DNA from: Mesorhizobium sp. AR02
Lineage (GTDB): Bacteria > Pseudomonadota > Alphaproteobacteria > Rhizobiales > Rhizobiaceae
Assembly: GCF_024746835.1 (NCBI RefSeq)
Contig: NZ_CP080530.1
Coordinates: 186,001-250,000, forward strand
DNA length: 64,000 nucleotides
Reading direction: 5' to 3'
Numbering within the stretch: position 1 is the stretch's first letter; each line of letters begins with the position of its first letter. A model generated the notes under the pieces. The model ran no database searches. It saw only the letters and a program-made list of their open reading frames with translations, and was not told where the DNA came from. Below, piece after piece: positions 44,951 to 55,189 of the stretch. Both the position numbers and the translations under genes were made by a program.

Positions 44951-45247
44951 CGGGAGTTCCCCAATGCATGGAGCTTTCTTGCAGCTGCTGAGCGCCCGGG
45001 GTACCGCGGGCATGCGGAAGCTGCATCCTCACTATGCGAGCGGCGTAGTGACACCGCTTCCGGGCCGCAGACCGGAGCCACAGCGATGGATAGCCTGGCA
45101 AGGCACTGGTTTGACTGATCTTCGACATAGGTTACCCCAAACCCCATCACGACAAGCGACCTGGAGATTCCGTCCTACCTTGTGCGCGCGTTTCTGCCCT
45201 TTCGAGACGACAAGCAGATGAGGTGGAAGCTCAAGCCGTTGCGGATT

Positions 45248-46300
45248 TCAAACCCTCGCCTGAGGGAGGGACTTGTTGACCGCCGGGATGATCTTGTCTC
45301 CCCAGAGCTCGATCTGGCGCAGCATTGTCTTTTGGTCGAAATCCCCCAATTGGGTCTGAATTGCGATCTGGTCCGGTTTCAGGATATCCATCTCTTCCAG
45401 TAGGCGATCAATCACGCGATTCACGCTGCCGATCGGCAGGTTCTCGCGCATAGTCTCCAATGACAGATCCTGCTGCGTCGGCGTTTCCTGCAGCAAATAG
45501 CCGTCCAGGCTCTGCTGGCGGCGCTGATGCAGTGCTTCAGACAGCCGGCGCTGGAAGCGGGCATTGTCGAGATAGCTGTTTATCTCTGCCTGGTCGTCGC
45601 TGGCATAGCAGCAACGCAGCAGCGATATCTTGGCGTCCGTGACATTCTTACCTTCGGAAGCCGCCGCCTCCTCGATCGATTCGCGCAGCGTGCTCAAAGT
45701 CTCTAAGCCGTTGTGGAATGCTGTGACAAAGAAATTGTGTCCCTCGCGATAGGCCCGGCTCATGCGCGGGGGACCGCCGGCGATCCAGATCGGCGGGGTC
45801 GGCTTCTGGACGGTGGGCACCGAAATCGCCGTCGGGGGTATCTTCTCATACCGGCCATCGTGCTCGAAAATATTTTGGTTGAGGCCCTTCAGAAGGATGT
45901 CCAGATATTCCGAAAAGATGGCCGGCGCCTCATCGATGTTGACGCCAAAGCGTTCGAACTCGAATTGCTGGTATCCCACGCCGACTCCGAGCTCGAGACG
46001 GCCGTTCGCCACGACGTCGGCGAAGCCGATCTCGGAAAGCAGTCGCTGCGGGTGATAGAGCGGCAACACGCACACGGCAGTGCCGAGGCGAATGGTGCTT
46101 GTCAGGCCGGCGCAGTGCGCCACCATCATCAAGGGCGACGGAACAAGGCTGTAATTGTTGAAGTGGTGCTCGGCGAACCAGGCGGTGTTGAAGCCAGCCT
46201 GCTCCGAAAGAACGGCTTGTTCGATTGAGTTGCGGATGACGCTGTCGGAAGATTGATGATAGCCGCGCTGGGCGGCCAGGATGAAGGTTGCGAATTCCAT
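45248..46300 (-). CDS. Luciferase-like flavin-dependent monooxygenase (Y4vJ-like)
   Basis: 350 residues of the LLM family: MEFATFILAAQRGYHQSSDS, SEQAGFNTAWFAEHHFNNYS, then RLGTAVCVLPLYHPQRLLSE and NGRLELGVGVGYQQFEFERF. These enzymes use reduced FMN from a partner reductase to oxygenate substrates. Position behind the double SDR and P450 matches NGR234 y4vI-y4vJ. GGAGACATGAAAGACC precedes the ATG. Last gene of the presumed P450 operon, though a 320-bp gap separates it from the SDR gene. Confidence 0.88.
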   Translation of the reverse strand: MEFATFILAAQRGYHQSSDSVIRNSIEQAVLSEQAGFNTAWFAEHHFNNYSLVPSPLMMVAHCAGLTSTIRLGTAVCVLPLYHPQRLLSEIGFADVVANGRLELGVGVGYQQFEFERFGVNIDEAPAIFSEYLDILLKGLNQNIFEHDGRYEKIPPTAISVPTVQKPTPPIWIAGGPPRMSRAYREGHNFFVTAFHNGLETLSTLRESIEEAAASEGKNVTDAKISLLRCCYASDDQAEINSYLDNARFQRRLSEALHQRRQQSLDGYLLQETPTQQDLSLETMRENLPIGSVNRVIDRLLEEMDILKPDQIAIQTQLGDFDQKTMLRQIELWGDKIIPAVNKSLPQARV

Positions 46301-46618
46301 GGTCTTTCATGTCTCCAGAGGGAATTGGTAGAACAGGGGATGCGATCGGCATGCGCACAGATGGCTTTGGCCACGGTGTGGATCCGATGGTTGGCGGCGG
46401 CATAGTCTTGCGGCAAACCGCTCGCATTCTGCGGTTGCACGCGCGCCCGCGAGCGGTTGGAACTGCTTCGACCGCGATGCGGACGTGTTCGTCGCCGCCG
46501 AACATCTTCGATCGTAGACAGCGCTGCGGGCGCGGCGCGGGCGGAGCTTGAAGCCTTGGATGTCGTATCGGCTTCGACGAGCCGCAGCCGTCGCCTGGCG
46601 AATGGCGAATGGCGATAA

Positions 46619-48221
46619 TCAACCCGCGTCCTCCGCAAAATATTCGTCATAGAATTCGCTGGCGTTTCCCGCATCGCCGAACGAGGTCCAGCCGCCGTCC
46701 ACATAGAGGATCGAGCCGTTGATGTATGAGGCGTCAGACGAAGCGAGGAAAAACGCCGCGTCTGCGACGTCTTTCGGCCGTCCCATCATGCCCATCGGAA
46801 TTCGTCGTGCGATCGCTGTTGAGTCGATGCAGCCGGCCTTCACCAACTGAGCAAGTGCAGACGTGCGGATGTAACCGGGAGCGACGGTGGCTGTCCGAAT
46901 GCCGACCGGCCCGAGTTCGGCCGCCATGCATCGGGTCAGCATGTCCATCCCCGCTTTCGAGGCGCCGTAGGCATGGCGCGGCGCAAAAGGGCAGAAAGCT
47001 GTTGATCGATCCGAGATCGAGGATCACGCCGCCGGGGCGCATCGCTTTGGCCGCCTCACGCGCGCAAGTGAAGGCGCCGGTGAGATTGACATCCAGGACC
47101 TGGTCGATTTCTGCCGGCATTTGTTCGAAGCCCGCCACAAAGGTGTCGGCAATAGCAGCACCGTTGACGAGGATGTCGATGCGCCCGAAGCATCCCCTCA
47201 TCTCCTCGAACAGCGCCACCACCTCGCTCTCGATGGCCACATCCACGAATTTCGCCAGGTTCTTTCCGCCGAGCGATCCAGCGAGTACAGTAGCAGCAGC
47301 GCGATCTTTATCAGCAATCACGACGGTATCGCCGGTCGCTGCAAAACAGCGAACTATGGCGGCGCCTATGCCGTTCGCGCCACCCGTGACGAGCACGATT
47401 CGCGCATCGGTTCGTTCGCTCTCAGAAGAGAGCTCGGCTCTGGGCGTCCCTTCCACCGCCGGGTGCGCGTCCCCCGGCTGGTTGAATGACGTCCAGCCGC
47501 CGTCGACCACCAGCACCGATCCGGTGATGTAGCGCGCCTCAACGCTGGTCAGAAAACGCACGGCCCGGGCGATCTCGTCGGGCCGCGCCATGCGCCCCAT
47601 CGGCACGCGGCGGCGTACCGCCGCAAGGTCCATTTTACCCGCGCGTTCCAGTTCTGCGACCATCGGCGTGCGCACATAGCCTGGCGCAACCGCCGTCACG
47701 CGTATGCCGCGCGAAGCCCATTCGCATGCAAACGACTTCGTCAACGAGATCAGGCCCGCTTTCGAGGCTGCGTAGGCATTGCGCCTGGGACTGCCGACCA
47801 TCCCCCCCAGCGAAGCGACGTTAACGATGACGCCGTCCCGCTTCATCCGCCTCGCCGCTTCGCGGGCCATGACAAACGGCCCAATCAGGTTTACTGCCAA
47901 GCCGCGCCGGAAGGCATCGGCTGCCGTGTCGACAGTCGCAGTCATGGTCGGTCCGATGGCCGCGTTGTTGATGAGAACGTCGATTTGAGCGAACTGCGCT
48001 TCGACCCGGCCATAAAGGGCGAGGACTTCCACGTCTCGCGAGACGTCGCATTCGAGGCTAAGATGCGGGTCGCCGAGGCCACGGGCCAGTTCAACCACGC
48101 CGCTGCCCGGAAGGTCCACCGCAACAACAGTGTCTCCACCCCCGGCAAGGATATCGACCAGGGCCCGGCCGATCCCGCCCGCGGCGCCTGTAATGATGAC
48201 GATGCGTCCTGCCCGCTTCAT
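46619..48221 (-). pseudogene. Tandem (double-domain) short-chain dehydrogenase, Y4vI-like, with frameshift
   Basis: Two complete SDR domains in one protein. Domain 1: ITGAAGGIG cofactor motif, NNAAIG, and YAASKAG active site. Domain 2: VTGGANGIG, NGAAIAD, then after LGSINSFLPF the frame breaks. A fourth T in the TTTT run (about 46990) is the likely cause: without it the text becomes APRHAYGASKAGMDMLTRCM, the second YxxxK site, and continues to 46619. Intact length would be about 530 residues, as in NGR234 y4vI. Domain 1 alone may still fold. RBS GGAGAAGTTCTT before the ATG. Confidence 0.85.
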
Positions 48222-48556
48222 AAGAACTTCTCCGCGCCGAGCCTCAGCGATGTCACCCCATCAATATTCGGCGGCCAAATGATCCGTTGCGGCAAAGCAG
48301 CACGTCGTGGTGATGGCCAGTTGGCCGGCGAAGCTGGCGACGGACCCTTTGATGAGAGGCGATCTGGATCCAGGTAAGCCACTTGCCTCTGCGAACCGGT
48401 CCTCCGGTCTGAGCTTGGGGGTCGGAGACTGCCGCGCAACAGAGTCCCGTTCTTGCGTCAGCAAATTTATCAGCGACAGAGCAGACCGCTGTTGCGGTCA
48501 CGCCGCTACGGGGCAGAAAGACAATCCTCTCGGCTACGTCTTTACCGGGCAGGCTC

Positions 48557-49162
48557 TCACCGGGATCGCTGTGCCATTGCAAAATCATCATAGCTTTTGT
48601 CTCCGTTCGGAACCTCTGCAGGCCTGATGGCGAGGAGGATGCGATGCTTCTCAAGCGCGTAGACTGGGTCATCCGGATGAGGTGCGCCGATAGGCTGCCG
48701 CGACCCGAACCGTTCTGCCTCAGGGATCGCTGCTGGGATCTGCTCCTCGAGCCAATCGTAGACCACCGTCCGTTCGGCAATCCGCCACTCCCCTTCCCTT
48801 TTCTGAAACAGATCGCAGTAGCGGCCGCAGAGGAGCGTCTGGCGTACTTCTCCGTATTTGTCCGGTCCGCGTTGCAGCGCGGTGAAATAGCTCTCGACCG
48901 CGGCTTCTGTCGGGGTGATGAATTCGATCAGGATGTTCGTGATCTGATGGATGTTGCGAGGCCCGGTCTGGAAGACCCCGAGCGCAAACCGGATGAAGCC
49001 CTCTGCCGAGCCGCAATAGGCGCCGTGATTGTCATGCGCATCGAGCCAGTACGCGCTGCGCAACGCCGCCTCGTCCGCGCGGTCTATCCCGCGGCAGTAC
49101 CGATAGAGGCAGTCGCGGATCGCTTCACGGTCGAGTAGTTCGGTAATTTTTCCCTGGTCCAT
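48557..49162 (-). CDS. SnoaL/NTF2-like protein
   Basis: 201 residues from ATG 49162 ([20 protein letters not shown]). The pattern [20 protein letters not shown], a central [20 protein letters not shown] strand pair and [18 protein letters not shown] fits the SnoaL-like alpha+beta barrel, used by cyclases, isomerases and small subunits of dioxygenases. Position between the ferredoxin and SDR genes suggests work in the same pathway. The frame is open far upstream but without support. Confidence 0.8.
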   Translation of the reverse strand: MDQGKITELLDREAIRDCLYRYCRGIDRADEAALRSAYWLDAHDNHGAYCGSAEGFIRFALGVFQTGPRNIHQITNILIEFITPTEAAVESYFTALQRGPDKYGEVRQTLLCGRYCDLFQKREGEWRIAERTVVYDWLEEQIPAAIPEAERFGSRQPIGAPHPDDPVYALEKHRILLAIRPAEVPNGDKSYDDFAMAQRSR

Positions 49163-49325
49163 CGTCTTGGTCGCAAATCCTGTGATCGGAAGAGGTTCGC
49201 TAAGCCGCCCAAGTTTTTTCACACCATGGGAGCACCTCGTTTCCGGAGATGCCCCTGCACCGTTGGCCCAGGACGGCGGCGCGCCGCATGCCGTTCTTTC
49301 CAGTGTGCGGCCACATGGTCGAAAA

Positions 49326-49571
49326 TCAAACCCGCCGGCCTCTCGGTTGAATGACATCCGATTCAGCCCGCGCAGCGGGTGTAGCGTCGAGTTCCAGTGC
49401 ACGTTCGGGGCAAGATCGAGTGCCTCGTGACGCAAGTAGGTGCTTCCCCTCCGCAACCTCAATGTCACCAGGCAGGATGTAGCCCTCCTCATCGAGCTTG
49501 AAGATATCGGGCGCTTGCGCCGAGCATCGCGCGTGACCCTGGCATTTGGGTTTATGGACGATGATGCGCAT
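49326..49571 (-). CDS. [3Fe-4S]-type ferredoxin, P450 partner
   Basis: 81 residues: [20 protein letters not shown], then [12 protein letters not shown], and the last cluster Cys in [11 protein letters not shown]. CxxxxxC plus a distant CP is the layout of the small ferredoxins that give electrons to bacterial P450s. It starts 43 bp after the P450 stop. Its C-terminus is a little longer than typical ([14 protein letters not shown]). Confidence 0.9.
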   Translation of the reverse strand: MRIIVHKPKCQGHARCSAQAPDIFKLDEEGYILPGDIEVAEGKHLLASRGTRSCPERALELDATPAARAESDVIQPRGRRV

Positions 49572-49613
49572 ACCGCTACCTTCAATTTCCGTGCCCGCTC
49601 GGGGCTGGCTTCA

Positions 49614-50831
49614 TCAGGACCAGTGCAGGATCAGATTTTTGATCCCGAATACATGGCCGCCAGAGGTGATGGGTGCCGTACCTTTCTTGATCCGGAAGGC
49701 CGGAATGCGCGCCAGCCACTCCTCCAGGCCAATGACAATCTCTCGCCGGGCAAGGTGTGAGCCAAGACAGCGGTGGGGACCATAGCCAAAGGCGGCGTGG
49801 CGGTTGTTCTCTCGCGCCAGATCGATCGTGTTGGGGCATTCGAATTCTGCCGGGTCACGATTGGCAATCATCGTGGCGCAGGAAACGTAATCCCCCTTAC
49901 GGATCGGCGCGCCTTCGAAGTCGATGTCCTTGGTTGCCACTCGGATCATCTGAACGGTCGGATAGGCGCGCAGCAATTCTTCAGCTGCGAGCGCGATCCG
50001 GTCCGGTTCGCTCCGCAGCAGTTCCTGATCTTTGAGGTTGCGGGCGAGATACGCCAAGTCAAAGCCTATAGCAGCTGCCACCGTATCGAGCCCCGCGACG
50101 AACACAAGCACGCCGATGCCACGGACTTCCACGTCGCTTAGCTGGCGGCCCTCGACCTGTGCCTGCACGATGAAGGTCATAAAATCGTCGACCGGGTCCT
50201 TGCGGCGCTTGGTCGCAAGCTCGTCGATAAAGGCAACAATTGTCTGGGCAGCGGCCGGTCGTTTCAGATGGTCGCCGTGGATGAGATCTTTCGCCCAGCC
50301 GACAAATGTATCGAGCCGGTGATCCGGCAACCCTAGAAAGCGAAGGAAGATGTTGACCGTGAAAGGAAAGGCGAACTCCTTCATGACGTCGCAGCTTGTG
50401 CCCGCTGCGGCAATCCTATCGATCAGCGCGACCGCTCGCTCGCGGATAGCCGGCTCCAATACCATGGCCCGCTTTGGCGAAAGCAGCGGATTGAGCAGTG
50501 AGCGAAAAACGCCATGGGCCGGTGGGTCAAGTTCGAGCGGGATCATCGGCCAGTTTTCGCCCAGCGCGGATGCGAAGATGCTGCGATGGCTCGAAAAGGT
50601 TTCAGCGTCCTGCAGCACCCGGCGCTGGTCGCTGGCGCGAGTGATGACCCAGGTGCCGCGGCCATCGCGCGTGTTGTAGGGAGAATAGAAGATCGGCGGC
50701 CCGGCATGGACGCAAGCGACCGCTGCGTGCGGGTCCCCGTTGGGCGCCGGCAGCATGCCTGGCGACGTAAACAGGCTGAAGTCCCTCACCATTTCGGGCG
50801 GGATGTGATCTGGAACCCAGTTAATCGCCAT
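49614..50831 (-). CDS. Cytochrome P450, CYP127A-like
   Basis: 405 residues. Haem-binding motif [21 protein letters not shown]-helix [20 protein letters not shown] (an altered A-G-x-D/E-T region), ExxR in [14 protein letters not shown] vicinity, and N-terminal [20 protein letters not shown]. No membrane anchor, as usual for bacterial P450s. The ATG at 50831 has GAGGAGAAGCC ahead. Close to the NGR234 y4vG product (CYP127A1). Controlled by a sigma54 promoter and a NifA-type site, so probably a bacteroid enzyme; substrate unknown. Confidence 0.9.
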   Translation of the reverse strand: MAINWVPDHIPPEMVRDFSLFTSPGMLPAPNGDPHAAVACVHAGPPIFYSPYNTRDGRGTWVITRASDQRRVLQDAETFSSHRSIFASALGENWPMIPLELDPPAHGVFRSLLNPLLSPKRAMVLEPAIRERAVALIDRIAAAGTSCDVMKEFAFPFTVNIFLRFLGLPDHRLDTFVGWAKDLIHGDHLKRPAAAQTIVAFIDELATKRRKDPVDDFMTFIVQAQVEGRQLSDVEVRGIGVLVFVAGLDTVAAAIGFDLAYLARNLKDQELLRSEPDRIALAAEELLRAYPTVQMIRVATKDIDFEGAPIRKGDYVSCATMIANRDPAEFECPNTIDLARENNRHAAFGYGPHRCLGSHLARREIVIGLEEWLARIPAFRIKKGTAPITSGGHVFGIKNLILHWS

Positions 50832-50999
50832 TTGGCTTCTCCTCAATGTCAGGCGTTCTGGCGCTCGATCGGGATCCCACGGCTGGTCACACGTCGATTA
50901 CCAGCGTTCGGCACGTCCTGGCTCAGGCGCCGTAAAGATTGGCCGTCACCGCTGAACTCCATCAAGCAGTGCTGACGTCCCCTGACTAAACTTGTCGGG

Positions 51000-51013
51000 G
51001 CAAGTTGCGTGCC
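51000..51013 (-). promoter_or_regulatory. sigma54 (-24/-12) promoter of the P450 operon
   Basis: On the minus strand GGCACGCAACTTGC, preceded by C: GG and GC elements ten bases apart and close to the TGGCACG-N4-TTGC consensus. About 155 bp of leader separate the expected start from the P450 ATG. Confidence 0.85.
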
Positions 51014-51097
51014 GATTAGCGCACCGTTTGCGTTGCACCAGTTGGTCCGAACCGGTGGCCCGGTCTTGGCGGCCTTTTGGTCGGATTGCGACATTCT

Positions 51098-51113
51098 TGT
51101 TCAGCTTCGGACA
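51098..51113 (-). promoter_or_regulatory. NifA upstream activator site of the P450 operon
   Basis: TGT-TCAGCTTCGG-ACA, a perfect TGT-N10-ACA, about 90 bp upstream of the -24/-12 promoter, the normal distance for NifA. Confidence 0.8.
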
Positions 51114-51129
51114 CACGAAGGAGCAAATG

Positions 51130-51744
51130 AAAGGACCCTCAAGCATGCGAACGCCGCGACCCGAGCCGAATTTGGTCCTCACCACTTCCCGAGTGGCGCG
51201 CTTGCTGAGAGCTGGAGGATGTCAAAGCCCCCCTCGACAGAGCGGGAATAGCAACAGTGCGCGTCGTGGATGCTGCCACAGCGTGTATTCGTAGACCCGT
51301 GACTGCGCACGCAAGAACGCGCTGGATCTAGAGACAGCGCTCCTTACGCGGTCGACACACAGTGCCAACCAGTGTGCGACAATGCATCGGCCGGCCCGTC
51401 CGGAACGGCTTACCTCTTTCCCGAGCCGGTGCGGAAGTGCAGATTTACCCTAACCATACAGCACCATTGCTCGGTCCGGCTGACCAAGCGAATGTGCGGC
51501 AAGAGGTAGCGAAAGCCACCGATCATTATTCAACCCGTTGATAGCGAGTGGCTATTTTCAACGTCTCCGAGGGTGGCGGACGGAGGCTTGACGCAGCCGT
51601 GCGGAACGGCTGCGGCATTTCTGAACCGTCGCCACCGACCGATTTTGGTACTGTCTAAGACGTGCTTCCCGACGTGCAGATTGTTTTGATAGGCATGTCG
51701 GTGTCAAAGAATAAACCTTCCTCCTCAATCCATTGAGAGTGGCG
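51130..51744. other. Intergenic stretch without recognisable genes
   Basis: About 600 bp between the NifA site and the PIN toxin gene. I see no supported gene, repeat or RNA. Confidence 0.4.
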
Positions 51745-52305
51745 CTACCTGTAGAAAAGCACTTTGCCCCCAGGAATGAGTTGTCGGCAGAAGTCGTAGT
51801 CGGCGATGTTCCGAGTCAACAGGACAAGCCCCGATTTCGATGCCTGCAGATACAGAGTGCAGTCATGCAGGCAGCGCAGCTTCTGGTCATCCTGGTAGCC
51901 CTGCAGGCGACAGAGCACGCCATTCAGAACAGCAGCGCGGCCGAGGACGTCGGCATCGGGCGTTAGGATCCGGTGTCCGGGCATGGATCGGATTACCTCG
52001 GACACAGCCTTATGCACGCCCCCGGTGCGGGGATCGTCGGGCTTCAGGACACCAAGCGTGTGGGCCAACTCCTGGATGCAGATGCCTGAATGGTTGTTGT
52101 GCCGACCATCCATAATCTGCTTCACCAACGCAGGCGCTTTGCCTTGGAGCCTGTCGATGTACACACAGGTGTCGAGCAATAGCGCTTGCCCGCCGAGCTC
52201 GCCCTCGTTCACGAAGGGCAGCTGATCATCAGGTCGGCGAGCAAGTGTTTTGGTTGGAAAGCCACGAAGCGAGCGAAGGGCTGCTTCAACATCAAATTCT
52301 GACAC
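51745..52305 (-). CDS. PIN-domain ribonuclease (type II toxin)
   Basis: 186 residues. PIN signatures: first acidic site in LLLDTCVYIDRLQG, middle acidic residues around ICIQELAHTL and TPDADVLGRAAVL, and the last Asp in LLTRNIADYDFCRQ. Such proteins cut RNA and are held in check by an antitoxin. The partner gene ends 11 bp upstream, so the two form an operon. The N-terminal 35 residues before the PIN core are unusual. Confidence 0.85.
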   Translation of the reverse strand: MSEFDVEAALRSLRGFPTKTLARRPDDQLPFVNEGELGGQALLLDTCVYIDRLQGKAPALVKQIMDGRHNNHSGICIQELAHTLGVLKPDDPRTGGVHKAVSEVIRSMPGHRILTPDADVLGRAAVLNGVLCRLQGYQDDQKLRCLHDCTLYLQASKSGLVLLTRNIADYDFCRQLIPGGKVLFYR

Positions 52306-52316
52306 TCAAACCTCAA

Positions 52317-52685
52317 TCAGAAGCCGAGCTTGATGTCTGGATCGATGGTTCCCGCGAGCTTGTCCATGGTCGCGGGGAAATTGTCCTCGAGCGCGACATT
52401 CGCAAGAGCGAATTCAAGCAGCTCGGTGTCACCCTTAATGCCCGTCTGGCGCTTAGCCTGCTCAATGAGGGCATGGCTCAAACGTGCTGTGATCCGCTCG
52501 TCTTTAGAGCCGAGCAGGCCTTTGCGAATGGCAGCACGAAGCGTCTGCCGAACGACAAACTTCTGCTCGCCCGGCATGTCCTTGTTGGCGTCCTTACGGA
52601 TCAGACTCCGCTTGCGCTTCTTTTTCGCAACGAGGCGCTGTTGCGGAGCAGTCGATAACGACCGCATTCCCAGCGTCTTCGTCAT
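52317..52685 (-). CDS. Putative antitoxin partner of the PIN toxin
   Basis: 122 residues from ATG 52685 (GGAGATGGCGAT upstream; a longer frame to 52757 exists). Basic N-terminal tail (KKKRKRSLIRKDANKD) followed by a helical part with RITARLSHALIEQAKRQTGI and GDTELLEFALANVALED, reminiscent of ribbon-helix-helix antitoxins. The name rests on operon position next to the PIN gene. Confidence 0.65.
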   Translation of the reverse strand: MTKTLGMRSLSTAPQQRLVAKKKRKRSLIRKDANKDMPGEQKFVVRQTLRAAIRKGLLGSKDERITARLSHALIEQAKRQTGIKGDTELLEFALANVALEDNFPATMDKLAGTIDPDIKLGF

Positions 52686-52889
52686 ATCGCCATCTCCGAT
52701 GCTGTTAGCCAAGGCGTGTGTTTTGTCGAACATAACAGGTGGGAGCTGCTTTGTCACTCGGAAGCTCGCTCAGATTGCTGAGCAGTCATTCGTTCCGGCA
52801 AATGTGCGGCGGCTCGGTCTCGGCGAAGGGCTCCTGCTAAAGCCAAAAAGGGTCGCTGCAAAAAATCGATCGGGTGCCTCCAAGTAAAG

Positions 52890-53250
52890 CGGTATGGCGC
52901 TTGCTCTCATCGTTAAAGCCCATCATGGCACGAAGAAAGCTACAAGCAGAACCATGGCCGAGACGCGAAGCTCTGTATGAGCGCTGAGGAGAGCGTGCCC
53001 CCGTTCCCGCCGCGGGACATCGTTTCCTTCAGACTTCCGTCCTCGCTAGCTGCTTTGCGCATGGCCGGCCCGAGATCGAAGGTGATGGTCGCCATAGAAT
53101 CGCCCGATGGGGTGCCTTCCGACAATGACACCCTCGTCCCCAGCTCAGAGAAGCCGGCACCGATATTGCACGCGGCACTATCACAACATGTCCGGCAGCG
53201 ATGAACATCTTGCGTGAAACGCCGGGAACAGCGGCGCTTCTGGCTTTAAT
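52890..53250 (+). pseudogene. Decayed rpoN copy: promoter region joined to RpoN-box end
   Basis: 52890-53060 parallels the region after the sigma54 promoter at 41251 (GGTATGGCGCTTGC, AACCATGGCC, CGCGAAGC, TTGCGCATGGC in the same order). 53060-53250 parallels the 3' end of rpoN2 (GATATTGCACGCGGCACTATC against GATGTTGCACGCCGCACCGTC, then GCGATGAACATC). The gene body between is deleted and the frame is broken. Confidence 0.75.
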
Positions 53251-53301
53251 GCGTCAACGCAGCCAATCCATTTTGCAGCATCCAAACTGGCGAGCTTATC
53301 G

Positions 53302-54519
53302 ATGACCGAATCCGCGACAGGCTTCCTGGAGGCTGTTCCGCACGACCCAAAAAAGCCAGATGAACGGTCGCGTCCCGCATGGGGTGCGGTCATTTCGCTT
53401 GCCTTGGGCACCTTCGGGCTGGTGACGGCAGAGTTTCTGCCGGCCAGCGTGCTGACGCCGCTCGCGCGCGATCTCGGTATCACCGAGGGTGCGGCTGGAC
53501 AGACGATGACAGCGACCGCGATTGCTGCGGCGATCTCGGCGCCGACGATGGCCATCATCACAAAGCGCCTGGACCGCAGGATCGTACTGTGGGCGATGAT
53601 GCTGCTGCAGATCCTGTCCAACCTTCTGGCGGAAGTCGCGTGGTCGCTGCCGGTTTTCCTGGCGGCGCGCGTCGTGTTCGGCATTGCGCTCGGAGGCTTC
53701 TGGTCGATTTCGGCATCGGTGGCGATGCGGCTCGTTCCAAATCACCTTCTGCCGCGCGCCATGTCAATCATCCTCACCGGCGTTTCGGTCGCTGTCGTAT
53801 GCGCGCCTCCAATCGGCGCCTATGTCAGCGACATCTGGGGATGGCGAGAGCCCTTCATGATCACCGCGGTCGTTAATGCCGTTACACTGCTGGTGCAACT
53901 CGTAACGATGCCGACGCTGCCTCCGGTTGAAATGGCTGGATTCCGAAGTCTGCTGGATGTGGCCAAAAAGCCGACCATCAAGGTCGCCCTTTTAGTCATA
54001 GTCCTGGTCGCTTCTGGGCACTTTGCCAGCTTCACCTACATCCGCGCCGTCCTTGAGAGGATTCCCGCGCTCGATAGCAAGACAATCCCGCTGGTATTGC
54101 TCGCTTCTGGCATAGGCGGCATCTTCGGCAATTTAGCTGGCGCATTCCTGGCCCAACACAGCCTCAAGGCAGTCGCGGCCCTGCCATCCCTGCTCATGGC
54201 GATAGCCGCTATCTCGTTGCTGATGCTGGGAGCATCGGCCTGGGCCTCGGCGATTGCGATTGTCGTATGGAGCTTTGCCTTCGGTGCGGTGCCGGTGGGA
54301 TTACAGACGTGGATGGTGCTGCGCGCCGTTCCCGGGCAGGCCGAAAGCGCCGGTGTGCTGACGGCCGCAACGTTCCAAGTGGCCATCGCGGCGGGCGCGA
54401 TTTTCGGCGGACTACTGGTGAAATATGCCGGCGTTCACAGTGTCTTTGCCTACAGCGCGGTTGCCACGTTCCTCGCCGCCCTCACAGTTTTCCTGCTTGG
54501 CCCGAAGCGCGCAACCTAG
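53302..54519 (+). CDS. MFS transporter, DHA1 type (NepI/arabinose-efflux-like)
   Basis: 405 residues with about 12 membrane helices. The family signature between helices 2 and 3 reads AIITKRLDRRIVLWAMMLLQ, and TM1 is SLALGTFGLVTAEFLPASVL, typical of NepI/YdhP-type proton antiporters that export nucleosides, sugars or drugs. The substrate cannot be told. The RBS is weak. The gene directly follows the dead rpoN fragment, so its natural promoter may have been lost or taken from that fragment. Confidence 0.9.
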   Translation: MTESATGFLEAVPHDPKKPDERSRPAWGAVISLALGTFGLVTAEFLPASVLTPLARDLGITEGAAGQTMTATAIAAAISAPTMAIITKRLDRRIVLWAMMLLQILSNLLAEVAWSLPVFLAARVVFGIALGGFWSISASVAMRLVPNHLLPRAMSIILTGVSVAVVCAPPIGAYVSDIWGWREPFMITAVVNAVTLLVQLVTMPTLPPVEMAGFRSLLDVAKKPTIKVALLVIVLVASGHFASFTYIRAVLERIPALDSKTIPLVLLASGIGGIFGNLAGAFLAQHSLKAVAALPSLLMAIAAISLLMLGASAWASAIAIVVWSFAFGAVPVGLQTWMVLRAVPGQAESAGVLTAATFQVAIAAGAIFGGLLVKYAGVHSVFAYSAVATFLAALTVFLLGPKRAT

Positions 54520-55189
54520 ACGGCCCGACAGGCAATGCCTTCAGCTCAGCGCGCTGAGAGATGCAAACGCATCAGCCGCCTGGATCGCGGCTACTGTCAC
54601 TTCAACGTCCGCTTCATATCGGGCATGGACAAGCGCCAGCGCCCTCACCGGCCCACCTCCGCGCCTACGGGGAGCGGTCAGCGTTCGCCCGGGCGGAGTT
54701 GGTCAGGGTTACGCAGCCCGGGCGAGCGCCGGTCGCGCTTGGCAGCTGATGGTGACTAGGCGCGGTTCTAGAAGCGTCGACTCGTTTCCTGTCTCTCGCA
54801 ATGGCGGCGACACGCTTGAGGAGCGACGTCTCCCCGGATCGCGTTATTCTGGTTGCCAGTTTCGGACGGCTTGATCTCACAGATGAACAGCTTGTCTACC
54901 CATGGCTCCTCCCGGCGACAAATTGCAGTTTACGCGATGAGCAGGATTGGTGCCGATGCTTAATGCCGGGCCTTTTTTGGCGCGGCGTCGCGACATCAAC
55001 GACTCGAGCTTCCCGGCTGCCATCCAGGTCGAAGGAGAGGACCGCCTCCAGCTCATCTGGTCCCGCCAACCCCGGCCCGGCCGCCCAAGGCATGCCGACC
55101 TGCTGTACATCCAGCACTACCATCAATGCTGAAAACACTGGATTTTGCGTAGCTAGATGTTGCGCCTCCAGAGGTTGTACAGGTCACAA
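54520..55189. other. Stretch without recognisable genes
   Basis: About 670 bp with only short overlapping frames on both strands. It may contain the lost remainder of the haemin-uptake locus but nothing can be supported. Confidence 0.4.
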
